Assembly: GCF_003719825.1 (NCBI RefSeq)
Contig: NZ_RIBS01000002.1
Span: forward strand, 496,001-560,000
DNA: 64,000 nucleotides
Source: Montanilutibacter psychrotolerans
GTDB taxonomy: Bacteria > Pseudomonadota > Gammaproteobacteria > Xanthomonadales > Xanthomonadaceae
Direction of reading: 5' to 3'
How positions within the stretch are numbered: position 1 is the first letter of the stretch; every line of letters begins with the position of its first letter. The position numbers were made by a program, and so were the translations under genes. The notes under the pieces were generated by a model that made no database searches, was not told the origin of the DNA, and saw nothing but the letters and a program-made list of their open reading frames with translations. Of this stretch, positions 7,272-14,846 are shown piece by piece.

Positions 7272-7802
7272 TTATATCTTGGTCCGGGCGAGCAACTTCC
7301 GCCCCACACCCCGGAAAAGGTCGCCCGGGGTGCCAAAGCTGATGATCCGGACCTCATCGCCGAATTCTAAAGCGCTTTCGACGCTCTCAATAAATCCAGC
7401 GCGCAGTAGATTCAGGCCGTTTACCGTCACGAAGTAGTCAACAGCGTTTGTGGCTCCTCGGCCAGGCTTGTAGTACGGACTGGGCCTTGCTGCCGGATTC
7501 TCAATGTCCCATACCACATTGCTTGTTGGAATTTTCAGGAGCTCCTTCTCAATCACCAGAAGTTCGTTCAGCGCCGCCGAACTATCCGTTGGTGCGATAG
7601 AGCCCTGGTACAACTTGTTCATTGTTGTCGGGAATCTCGTACCCCAACCAGCCTGCTCAAGGTTTGAGCTTATGGTTGAAAAGAAGGCATGCAGAATTGC
7701 TCCTGAACCTACCTCAGTTACAACTGATCCGGTCCTGATTGCGACGCGCTGAGGGATTCCCGCCGCGCGTCGCCTTTTGAACAAACCATCGAATAGCTTC
7801 AT
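7272..7802 (-). CDS. Cassette gene: Imm70-like immunity protein
   Basis: A 176-residue soluble protein starting six bases after an attC R' box. The central part (SGAILHAFFSTISSNLEQAGWGTRFPTTMNKLY in pattern: G-x-x-L-H-x-F-F-S-T-I ... W-G-x-R-F-P) and the later KIPTSNVVWDIE and YFVT-x-x-G segments match what I recall of the Imm70 family of polymorphic-toxin immunity proteins. The first 30 residues are basic and extra to the family core. Imm70 proteins are expected to neutralise a cognate toxin in the cytoplasm; no partner toxin is next to it, so it would be an orphan protective cassette. A longer upstream frame runs through the attC and is rejected. Confidence 0.72.
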   Translation of the reverse strand: MKLFDGLFKRRRAAGIPQRVAIRTGSVVTEVGSGAILHAFFSTISSNLEQAGWGTRFPTTMNKLYQGSIAPTDSSAALNELLVIEKELLKIPTSNVVWDIENPAARPSPYYKPGRGATNAVDYFVTVNGLNLLRAGFIESVESALEFGDEVRIISFGTPGDLFRGVGRKLLARTKI

Positions 7803-7807
7803 GCAAT

Positions 7808-7867
7808 GCCGAACACCTGAATTGAGCCGAGCCGCGGAGCGGCTTCGACTTGAATGAATTGTTAGGT
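7808..7867 (-). other. attC site, best-preserved copy
   Basis: On the minus strand: ACCTAAC (R''), AATTCATTCAAGTCGAA, the loop GCCGCTCCGCGGC, TCGGCTCAATTCAG and GTTCGGC (R'). It has the layout of attC sites of well-known resistance cassettes. The preceding gene stops (TAA) inside R''. Confidence 0.93.
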
Positions 7868-8296
7868 CGCGGGATTGAGGCGCCGACCCGCTGCCTTCTC
7901 GTAAGTGCGCAGCAAGCGTGACAGGTGCGGTTTCTCTATCACAAGTCGCTTGGTCAGACCCCAAGGGCTGCGGCCTCTTTGGTACTTGAAGTCAATCCAC
8001 GTCGTCTTGGGAGTCGCGTGCCGAAAGGTCTCCCAGAGCATGGGAAGATAATCATCTTCAAGACTCAAGCCAACTATACATTTGACACTGACCCGCTCGG
8101 AATCGCCGCGCTTCAAGCGGTAGGTTATGTACACCGACCGGCGCTTGCATTTACAGGTACGGCGCAACAGCCTCTGATCCCAACCGCTCGGCGCCAACTC
8201 ATTCCAGATGAACGCGGCAATGCTCTTTGACTCACAGACGGCAAGCCAAGCTGGCCGGTCGCCGCAAGAGATGCACTGCCACCAATATCTTGCCAT
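7862..8296 (-). CDS. Cassette gene: Cys-rich N-terminal protein of unknown function
   Basis: A 144-residue protein. The N-terminus has W-W-Q-C-I-S-C-G-D, followed by a Cys at residue 21 and a C-K-C-K pair near residue 48, which could form a zinc-binding site. The remainder is basic (about 25 Lys/Arg, KYQRGRSPWGLTKRLVIEKPHLSRLLRTYEKAAGRR at the end), suggesting nucleic-acid contact, but this is only inference. I do not recognise a family. The start lies 11 bases after the upstream attC R' box and the TAA is inside the downstream R'' box, so the frame exactly fills the cassette. Confidence 0.62.
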   Translation of the reverse strand: MARYWWQCISCGDRPAWLAVCESKSIAAFIWNELAPSGWDQRLLRRTCKCKRRSVYITYRLKRGDSERVSVKCIVGLSLEDDYLPMLWETFRHATPKTTWIDFKYQRGRSPWGLTKRLVIEKPHLSRLLRTYEKAAGRRLNPAT

Positions 8297-8306
8297 GGGA
8301 GTAGCG

Positions 8307-8366
8307 GCCTTACGTCTGAATTAAGCAGAGCCGCGAAGCGGCTTCGGTTTGAATGAATTGTTTGGT
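8307..8366 (-). other. attC site
   Basis: On the minus strand: ACCAAAC (R''), AATTCATTCAAACCGAAGCC, GCTTCGCGGC, TCTGCTTAATTCAGAC and GTAAGGC (R', one mismatch to consensus). Confidence 0.88.
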
Positions 8367-8403
8367 ATGAACTAGCTGCGCTTAGTGTGTAAGTGAAGCA
8401 TAT

Positions 8404-8466
8404 TCAGGAGAGGCTACTTCGATCGCTTGGATTGCGCGACGCCACATCAAACTCTTCTTTGCTCAT
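8404..8466 (-). CDS. Possible 20-residue frame in a minimal cassette
   Basis: The 108-bp interval between two attC sites holds only one short frame, MSKEEFDVASRNPSDRSSLS, starting just after the R' box. Its start position is like that of the other cassette genes, but its size suggests a truncated or non-coding cassette. Confidence 0.25.
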   Translation of the reverse strand: MSKEEFDVASRNPSDRSSLS

Positions 8467-8474
8467 GTTGTACG

Positions 8475-8538
8475 CCGCCAAACGCTGAAAATTAAGCCGA
8501 GCCGCGAAGCGGAATCGGCTTGATTGAATTGCAGGCCC
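8475..8538 (-). other. attC site, outermost copy on the high-coordinate side
   Basis: On the minus strand: GCCTGCA (R'', degenerate), ATTCAATCAAGCCGATTCC, GCTTCGCGG, CTCGGCTTAATTTTCAGC and GTTTGGC (R'). Confidence 0.85.
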
Positions 8539-8918
8539 TGTACAGCCAAGAGCCAACGAAACACAAGAGGGTAAGGTTCCGGCCGAGCAGCCTCACGTCG
8601 AGCCCGGCTATCAACCGGATGTATAACCGGACCCGGCGGGTGCCGTCCATGGCGGCCTAGGCGCCGTAGCTTTGCGCACCGAATCAATCACTTCCTATGG
8701 GAGATCACGCTGTCCGGCACCAGCGCCGACGCGCTGAAAAGCCTGCGAACGGGGGCTGTAACGTCGACACGACCAACGACTCAACCCTGCCCGAGGGCTG
8801 GTGACCGGGTAGACTGCGCCCCCGGTGTCACCTCCGGCCGCCTGACAGGTCGCCCAACCGGTTCTCGAGTGACCTCTCCACGTCATTGATCCATAACGCT
8901 TACACCCGCGAGTAGACC
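8539..8918. other. 380-bp interval without a convincing gene
   Basis: Between the outermost attC and rluF. It should contain the body of the outermost cassette, but no frame has a ribosome site or recognisable product; a 74-codon minus-strand frame (stop 8463, ATG 8687) runs through the attC and is Arg/Pro-rich, probably spurious. No integrase fragment or attI was seen. Confidence 0.5.
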
Positions 8919-9632
8919 GTGCGCCTCAACAAACACATCAGCGACACCGGCTTCTGTTCCCGGCGCGAGGCCGATCGCCTCATTGCCGAAGGCCGGGTCA
9001 CGGTCAATGGCATCCGTGGCGGCGTCGGCGCCGAAGTGGGCGAGGGCGACGAGGTCCGGGTCGATGGGCAGCCGCTCAAGCTGCGCGTTGCCGCCAAGGG
9101 CCAGAAGAAGCACGTCTACATCGCGCTCAACAAGCCGATCGGCATCACCTGCACCAGCGAAGCCGACGTCAAGGGCAACATCGTCGATTTCGTTGGCCAC
9201 GAGCGCCGGATCTTCCCGATCGGCCGCCTCGACAAGGATTCCGAAGGGCTGATCCTGCTGACCAGCAACGGCGACATCGTCAACGAGATCCTGCGCGCCG
9301 AGAACAAGCTGGAGAAGGAATACCTGGTGGCGGTCAACAACGCCGTGACCGACGAGTTCCTGCGCGGCATGGCCAAGGGCGTTCCGGTGCATGGCGAGAT
9401 GACCCTGCCGTGTCGCACCGGACGGCTGGGCAAGTTCGGATTCCGCATCACCCTGGTGCAAGGCCTGAACCGCCAGATCCGCCTGATGGCGGCGCACTTC
9501 CGCTATCGCGTCAAGCAACTGGTGCGCGTACGCATCGGCAACGTGAAGCTCGGCCACCTCAAGATCGGACAGTGGCGAAACCTCACCGACGCCGAATTGC
9601 GTGGCCTGTTGCCGCATCGCAACGACTGGTGA
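8919..9632 (+). CDS. rluF: 23S rRNA pseudouridine synthase RluF
   Basis: A 237-residue protein with an N-terminal S4 RNA-binding domain (MRLNKHISDTGFCSRREADRLI) and a RsuA/RluB/E/F catalytic domain. The catalytic aspartate is Asp105 in G-R-L-D-K-D-S-E-G; further motifs are LNKPIGITCTS and GLNRQIRLMAAHFRYRVKQLVRVRIG. The RIFPIGRLDKDSEGL and NRQIRRM-type wording fits RluF, which modifies U2604 in E. coli 23S rRNA, better than RluB or RluE. Translation starts with GTG. It flanks the cassette array and appears to be a chromosomal gene. Confidence 0.85.
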   Translation: MRLNKHISDTGFCSRREADRLIAEGRVTVNGIRGGVGAEVGEGDEVRVDGQPLKLRVAAKGQKKHVYIALNKPIGITCTSEADVKGNIVDFVGHERRIFPIGRLDKDSEGLILLTSNGDIVNEILRAENKLEKEYLVAVNNAVTDEFLRGMAKGVPVHGEMTLPCRTGRLGKFGFRITLVQGLNRQIRLMAAHFRYRVKQLVRVRIGNVKLGHLKIGQWRNLTDAELRGLLPHRNDW

Positions 9633-9789
9633 CGCCTTCCGGGCCCGCAGCTTCCGACCGGCCGCGCAACCCATCCGGTCCGCACATCCTTCGCCAGCCG
9701 CTGACGGCGTCACGGTAGGATGCCCGCGGCATAGCCATGCCCGTCACAACCTTCCCCCAACACTCGCGAAAACCCAAAGGATTGCTCGC

Positions 9790-10614
9790 ATGAGGCGCCT
9801 GCTCATTCCGTCGCTGCTGGTCTTGTCCCTGGTCGCCTGCGACCGCGGTCAGCCACCGGCGCCCCCCGCCACCAGCACGCCGGCACCCGACGCCAGCACC
9901 GGCCCTGCCGCGCCGCCGGTGGCCGAGGTCAAGCTCACCGATGTCGTGGAAACCACGCCCGACTACGTGATCGGCATTACCTATCCGCCCAACGCGTCGC
10001 GCTATCCGGGCCTGGCCGCCGAGCTGAAGGCCTATGCCGATGCCGCGCGCGGCGAACTCATGCAGGCCCTGCCGGGACGCGCGCAGAGCGATTCGGGCGC
10101 GATGTACGAGCTGTCGCTGACCTTCAGCGAGTTGTACGCCACGCCCGAGCTGGTTGCGGTTGCCGCCGACGGCGACACCTACACCGGCGGCGCGCACGGC
10201 AACCCGCTGATCGCACGCTTCGTCTGGCTGCCGCAGCAGGGCAAGGCGCTCAAGGCGAGCGACCTGGTGACCAGCGAGGCCGGTTGGAAGGCGATCGCCG
10301 GCTACGTGCGCGAACAGTTGCATACCGCGTTGTCGCAGCGCGTGGATGCCGACGACCTGCCGCCGGCAGAACGCGCGGACGTGATCAAGAGCGCAGGAAA
10401 GATGATCGACGAAGGCACCGACGCGAGTCCGGAAAACTTCGCCCAGTTCGAGCCGCTGGCCGGTGCCGGTGGCAAGCTGCGCGGGTTGCGCTTCGTGTTC
10501 GCGCCGTACCAGGTGGGCCCGTACTCCGACGGTACGCAGCACGTCGAAGTGCCTGCGGCGGTGTTGCTGCCGCACGTCGCGCCGCAGTACCGCGGGTTGT
10601 TCGCCGCGAACTGA
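9790..10614 (+). CDS. Lipoprotein with DUF4163/DUF3298 (RsiV-like) domains
   Basis: A 274-residue lipoprotein: signal MRRLLIPSLLVLSLVAC with lipobox LVAC, a Pro/Ala/Thr-rich linker to about residue 45, then a domain with the DTYTGGAHGNP motif that marks DUF4163/DUF3298 proteins, followed by a DUF3298 C-terminal half (LRFVFAPYQVGPYSDGTQHVEVP). Relatives include the periplasmic region of the anti-sigma factor RsiV, which binds lysozyme, but stand-alone envelope versions have no established role. A stem-loop terminator follows. The gene stands alone, 157 bp after rluF. Confidence 0.8.
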   Translation: MRRLLIPSLLVLSLVACDRGQPPAPPATSTPAPDASTGPAAPPVAEVKLTDVVETTPDYVIGITYPPNASRYPGLAAELKAYADAARGELMQALPGRAQSDSGAMYELSLTFSELYATPELVAVAADGDTYTGGAHGNPLIARFVWLPQQGKALKASDLVTSEAGWKAIAGYVREQLHTALSQRVDADDLPPAERADVIKSAGKMIDEGTDASPENFAQFEPLAGAGGKLRGLRFVFAPYQVGPYSDGTQHVEVPAAVLLPHVAPQYRGLFAAN

Positions 10615-10637
10615 TCCGGGCCGCGACCTGGCACCCA

Positions 10638-10663
10638 CAAGGCCCGCCATCGCGCGGGCCTTG
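10638..10663 (+). terminator. Stem-loop terminator
   Basis: CAAGGCCCGC, a 6-base loop, GCGGGCCTTG, followed by TGCGTTTTG. Ten-bp perfect stem 24 bp after the DUF3298 lipoprotein stop. Confidence 0.75.
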
Positions 10664-10800
10664 TGCGTTTTGCGGGCGTGTTCGGTGCTGGGGCGGCTTG
10701 GGGCTGTCGGACGTCGCCAGGCGCAGCCGCGCGCGACTGGCTGCAACGTGGCGCGGCGATCATGCCCGGCATCCCAGACCCAGCCGGTTGCCTTGCCGCC

Positions 10801-12162
10801 ATGTCGCCACGCCTGTCCGCACCGCCTCGATTGTCGTTTGGATTGCCGCTTGAATCGCCGCTTGGATCGCCGCTTGGATCGCCGTTCGGGTCGTCGTCAT
10901 GGTTGCGTCGCGGAGCGCGACGCTTCGCGGTCTGCAGCATCTGGGCGATGATCGCGCTGGCCGCGCCCGCGGTCGCCGTGGACAACGACGCCATGCCCGA
11001 GCACGCCCCGGCCCCGATCGTGATCGGCCACCGCGGTGCCAGTGGTCATCGACCCGAGCACACGCTGGAGGCTTACCAGCTGGCGATCGAGCAGGGGGCG
11101 GACTTCATCGAACCCGACCTCGTGGCGACACGCGACGGCGTCCTGGTGGCCCGTCACGAGAACGAGATCTCGGGCACCACCGATGTCGCCGCCCATCCCG
11201 AGTTCGCCGAGCGGCGCACCAGCAAACGTGTTGACGGCGTCGAAACCACCGGCTGGTTCACCGAGGACTTCACGCTCGCCGAGCTCAAGACCCTGCGCGC
11301 GCGCGAGCGCATCCCGGCGATCCGACCCGGCAATGCCGACTACGACGGTCAGTTCCGGATCGCGACCTTTGCCGAGGTGATCGATCTTGTCCGCCATGCC
11401 GAGCGCGCGGGCCGTCGGGTAGGGCTGTACGTGGAGACGAAGCACCCCACCTACTTCGCCAGCGAAGGCCAGCACCTCGACGGCAGCCCCATCGGGGTGG
11501 ACCTCGGTGCGGCGCTGGTGGCGGAGCTGGTGCGGGCAGGCTTCACCGACCCGGCGCGCGTCTACATCCAGAGTTTCGAACTGTCCAACCTGATCGGCCT
11601 CCGGCAGCGGGTCATGCCGGCTGCTGGCGTCGATTTCCCGTTGGTGCAGCTGTTCGATGAGCTGGCCAGCGCTCGTCCCTACGACCTGATTTTCCATTCG
11701 CGGCGTGGCGATGACCTGGAGACGATCTATCCCGGACTGGCTCGGCAGCTGCCGACCGGGCTGGGTGCCGACACCGGCTATGCGTCGCTCGCTGCGCCGG
11801 CGGTGCTGGCGTGGGCACGTCGGACCTACGCACGCGGGATCGGCCCCTGGAAAGCCGACCTGCTGCCGCGCCGGGCCGCGCCGGGCGAGGCGACCGGCGA
11901 GGCCGCCCAGCGCGCCACGCGCCAGACCGGCGCGGTGCATCCGATGCTTGCCGATGCGCACCGGGCGGGACTGCTGGTGCATCCGTACACGCTGCGAGCG
12001 GAAGAAGCCTTCCTGGGCGAAGACGTCAACGGCGAGCGGCAGTCGGTGGTGGATGAGGCGGTGCAACTGTTCGAGCTGGGCGTCGACGGCGCGTTCTTCG
12101 ATCAGCCCGACCTGGGCGTGCTGGCGCGTGATGTCTGGCAGCAGGGGCGCGCGTCGCGGTAG
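10801..12162 (+). CDS. glpQ: Glycerophosphodiester phosphodiesterase, exported
   Basis: A 453-residue protein. After an N-terminal Ser/Pro-rich stretch and a hydrophobic signal segment (FAVCSIWAMIALAAPAVAV), the catalytic domain begins with VIGHRGASGHRPEHTLEAY, the HRG and E-N/H-T signature, followed by G-A-D-F-I-E-P-D-L for the metal site. It hydrolyses glycerophosphodiesters to glycerol-3-phosphate and an alcohol, in the periplasm. GlpQ-type length fits. The start at 10801 is preferred; the frame is open further upstream but those codons precede no ribosome site and include low-complexity sequence. Codons for residues 15-27 derive from a 12-bp tandem repeat. Confidence 0.85.
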   Translation: MSPRLSAPPRLSFGLPLESPLGSPLGSPFGSSSWLRRGARRFAVCSIWAMIALAAPAVAVDNDAMPEHAPAPIVIGHRGASGHRPEHTLEAYQLAIEQGADFIEPDLVATRDGVLVARHENEISGTTDVAAHPEFAERRTSKRVDGVETTGWFTEDFTLAELKTLRARERIPAIRPGNADYDGQFRIATFAEVIDLVRHAERAGRRVGLYVETKHPTYFASEGQHLDGSPIGVDLGAALVAELVRAGFTDPARVYIQSFELSNLIGLRQRVMPAAGVDFPLVQLFDELASARPYDLIFHSRRGDDLETIYPGLARQLPTGLGADTGYASLAAPAVLAWARRTYARGIGPWKADLLPRRAAPGEATGEAAQRATRQTGAVHPMLADAHRAGLLVHPYTLRAEEAFLGEDVNGERQSVVDEAVQLFELGVDGAFFDQPDLGVLARDVWQQGRASR

Positions 12163-12198
12163 TCGCGGCAACGGTTGCCCGGCGGCACGCGCACACCC

Positions 12199-12230
12199 AA
12201 AAAAAAACCGCCCGGATAGTTCCGGGCGGC
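12199..12230 (-). terminator. Rho-independent terminator of the M3 peptidase gene
   Basis: On the minus strand GCCCGGAA-CTA-TCCGGGC-type stem CCGCCCGGA/TCCGGGCGG followed by an eight-T run. It lies 27 bp after the peptidase stop. Confidence 0.88.
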
Positions 12231-12256
12231 AGGTGTCGCACACGTCTGACGAGGAC

Positions 12257-14467
12257 TTACTTGGCGTTGGTCGCCGCGGCGGGTTGCGCGCCGTCGGAGG
12301 CCGGTGCGGCGATCAGGCCGCGGCGTTCGAGCAGGGGCTGGATCTGCGGGGCGTGCCCGGCGAAATCATTGAACAGCTTCAGCGCGTCCTGGCTACCGCC
12401 CTGCGACAGCAGGGTGGCGCGGAAGTGGTCGCCGTTCGCGCGCGTCAGGCCGCCGTTCTGCTTGATCCACTGGACGGTATTGGCGTCCAGCACCTCGGAC
12501 CAGATGTAGGCGTAGTAGCCGGCCGCGTAGCCACCCATGATGTGGCTGAAGTAAGGCGTCTTGTAACGCGGCGGGACCGGCGCGTAATCCAGGCCGTCCT
12601 TCTTGAGCGCGGCGGCCTCGAAATTCATCACGCCGTCGGCAGCCGGAATCTGCGCGCCACTGGCCTGGTGCCAGTTCTGGTCGAGCATCGCCGATGCCAG
12701 GTACTCGGTGGTGGCAAAGCCCTGGTTGAACTTGCCTGCGGCCACGACCTTGTCCAGCAGTTCCTTGGGCATCGCCGCGCCGGTCTGGTAGTGCTTGGCG
12801 TAGTTGGCCAGCACCGACGGCCAGTCGGCCCACATCTCGTTGACCTGCGACGGGTATTCGACGAAGTCGCGCGGCACGTTGGTGCCCGAGAAGTACGGGT
12901 ACTTCACGTCCGAGAACATGCCATGCAGCGCGTGGCCGAACTCGTGGAACGTGGTGGTGACTTCGTCCCACGTCAGCAGCGTCGGCTTGCCTTCACTGGG
13001 CTTGGGGATGTTGAGGTGGTTGGCGACCACCGGCAGGGTGCCCAGCAGGCGGTTCTGGTCGACGTAGGAGTTCATCCAGGCGCCACCGCGCTTGGACTCA
13101 CGCGCGTACATGTCGGCCAGGAAGATCGCCAGCTGCTTGCCGTCCCTGTCGAACACGTCGTAGACGATCACGTCCGGGTGGTAGACGGGCAGGTCGGTGC
13201 GCTGCTTGAAGCTCAGGCCGTAGAGCTGGTTGGCGGCGTAGAACACGCCGTTCTCGAGCACGTTCTTCAGCTCCAGGTACGGCTTGAGCTGGTTCTCGTC
13301 GAAGTTGAACTTCTCCTGGCGCACCTTCTCGGAGTAGAAGGCCCAGTCCCACGGCTGCAGCTGGAACGTCGGCTCGCCCTTGGCGGCCTGTTCCTTGTCG
13401 ATCATCGCCTGCAGGTCGGCGCCTTCGCGGCGGGCATTGGCGACCGCGGCCGGAGCCAGCTGGCCCAGCATCGCATTGACGGCCTGCGGGTTCTTCGCGG
13501 TCTCGTCCTCGAGCACGTACGAGGCGTAGTCCGGGTAGCCCAGCATCGTCGCCATCTCGGCACGCAGCTTGAGCACCTTGGCGACGATCGGGGTGGTGTC
13601 GAACTCGTTGCCGCGGCTGCCGCGTGCGACCGAGGCCTTGTGCAGGCGCTCGCGCAGGGCGCGGTTCTGCAGGTAGGTCTCCGGCGGCTGGCCGGTGGTG
13701 TTCATCAGCGCGATGACGTACTTGCCTTCGAGCTTGCGGGCCTTGGCGGCCTCGGCGGCGGCGGCGACGGCTTCCTCGGACAGGCCGGCCAGGTCGGCGA
13801 CGTTGTCGACCACGATCGCCGAGTCGTTGACCTCGGCGCGCACGTTCTTGCTGAACTCGGCATCAAGCGTGGCCAGCTCGGAGTTGATCGCCTTCAGGCG
13901 GACCTTGGACGCGTCCGGCAGGTTGGCACCGGAGCGCACGAAATCGGTGTGGTAGCGCTCGATCAGGCGCACGCTCTCGGCGTCCAGACCCAGGGTGCTG
14001 CGGGTGTCGTACAGCGCCTTGATGCGACCGAACAGCTTCGGGTTCAGATAGATCGCATCGCGGTGTGCGGACAACTTGGGCGCGTAGTCGGCCTCGATCT
14101 TCTCGCGTGCCTCGTTGCTGTCGGCGCCGACCAGGTTGAAGAACACCAGGATCGTGCGGCTGAGGGTGGCGCCGGTCTTCTCCATCGCCACGATGGTGTT
14201 TTCGAAGGTGGCGGGCGCGGCCTGGTTGGCGATCGCCTCCATCTCGCGCGACTGCTCGGCCATGCCCTGGTCGAACGCCGGACCGAAGTCGCTGTCCTTG
14301 ATCTTGTCGAACTGCGGGTAGTGCAGCGGCAGCGGGCTTTCGTTGAAGAACGGGTTGGCGGCTTGCGCGGTCACGGCGGTATCGGTAGTGGCGGAGGACT
14401 GGGCGAAGGCCGGGAGGGCGGCGGCGGACAGGGCCAGCGCCACTGCCAGGGCGAGCGGGTGCTTCAT
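12257..14467 (-). CDS. dcp: M3 family peptidyl-dipeptidase, Dcp type, exported
   Basis: A 736-residue zinc metallopeptidase of the thimet oligopeptidase family. It carries a cleavable signal peptide (MKHPLALAVALALSAAALPAFAQ) and the M3 zinc motif H-E-F-G-H around residue 507 within TTFHEFGHALHG, followed by the third-ligand region EYPSQVNEMWADWP. Dcp enzymes release C-terminal dipeptides from peptides and N-blocked peptides; the exported form would act on periplasmic peptides. A strong terminator follows. Length and motifs agree with the family throughout, and no frameshift is seen. Confidence 0.92.
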   Translation of the reverse strand: MKHPLALAVALALSAAALPAFAQSSATTDTAVTAQAANPFFNESPLPLHYPQFDKIKDSDFGPAFDQGMAEQSREMEAIANQAAPATFENTIVAMEKTGATLSRTILVFFNLVGADSNEAREKIEADYAPKLSAHRDAIYLNPKLFGRIKALYDTRSTLGLDAESVRLIERYHTDFVRSGANLPDASKVRLKAINSELATLDAEFSKNVRAEVNDSAIVVDNVADLAGLSEEAVAAAAEAAKARKLEGKYVIALMNTTGQPPETYLQNRALRERLHKASVARGSRGNEFDTTPIVAKVLKLRAEMATMLGYPDYASYVLEDETAKNPQAVNAMLGQLAPAAVANARREGADLQAMIDKEQAAKGEPTFQLQPWDWAFYSEKVRQEKFNFDENQLKPYLELKNVLENGVFYAANQLYGLSFKQRTDLPVYHPDVIVYDVFDRDGKQLAIFLADMYARESKRGGAWMNSYVDQNRLLGTLPVVANHLNIPKPSEGKPTLLTWDEVTTTFHEFGHALHGMFSDVKYPYFSGTNVPRDFVEYPSQVNEMWADWPSVLANYAKHYQTGAAMPKELLDKVVAAGKFNQGFATTEYLASAMLDQNWHQASGAQIPAADGVMNFEAAALKKDGLDYAPVPPRYKTPYFSHIMGGYAAGYYAYIWSEVLDANTVQWIKQNGGLTRANGDHFRATLLSQGGSQDALKLFNDFAGHAPQIQPLLERRGLIAAPASDGAQPAAATNAK

Positions 14468-14846
14468 CGGGGCGGAACCTCGGTACGGTGAACGACCAGC
14501 CTAGCCGATCGCCCCGGGGCAGGGCGCATGACGAAAGGCATGGTCGACAGTGAACGCGGTCGTGTGGGCCGGCTCGCCTTCGCAAGACCGCCCTGGAGGG
14601 CCGCCCTGCGACCCGGCCGACAGGTCGTCCAGCCGACGGTCCGACCCTCCCGCGGCATACCCGCCGGTACGGACGCTTTAACACTGCGGTAACATTCGCC
14701 CCGCAATTCGAACTCGATGGCGCGGTCGACTCCGCGCGTGGGGCCGTCACGGGACGGTCCGGACTCCCAGTCGCCCCGGAGCGCCATCCGCGCTCCGTTC
14801 CAAAAATCGGCGCCCACCCCAGCGCGCCCTGTCGAGCGAGAGCCCC
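14468..14846. other. Divergent intergenic region, M3 peptidase and TonB receptor
   Basis: 379 bp separating two divergent starts. No gene-like frame with a ribosome site was found. It presumably carries both promoters; I could not assign -35/-10 boxes or an operator with confidence. Confidence 0.4.

Larger units (their letters stand above)
4281..8538 (-). mobile_element. Integron gene-cassette array without integrase in window (CALIN-type)
   Basis: Seven to nine short genes or gene-like spans, all on the minus strand, are separated by sites with the attC architecture. In the clearest copies each is about 60 bp, begins with a CTAAC-like R'' box that often contains the stop codon of the preceding gene, has a conserved imperfect hairpin around CCGCTTCGCGG, and ends with a GTT(A/G/C)GGC-like R' box after which the next start codon follows within about 15 bp. 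This is the classical cassette arrangement. No tyrosine recombinase (intI) or attI is visible here; the gene at the high-coordinate side is rluF. The array is therefore a cluster of attC sites lacking an integrase, or the far end of a chromosomal integron outside this window. Confidence 0.88.

Noticed and set aside
8539..8918. Search for an integron integrase or attI next to the array
   Set aside because: No tyrosine-recombinase motif or long frame found on either strand; the next gene is rluF.
10663..10800. Upstream extension of the GDPD gene
   Set aside because: It would begin inside the preceding terminator, lacks a ribosome site and has no family similarity.
11705..14491. 928-codon plus-strand frame opposite the M3 peptidase
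   Set aside because: Shadow frame; the HEFGH-containing gene on the minus strand with its own terminator is the real one.
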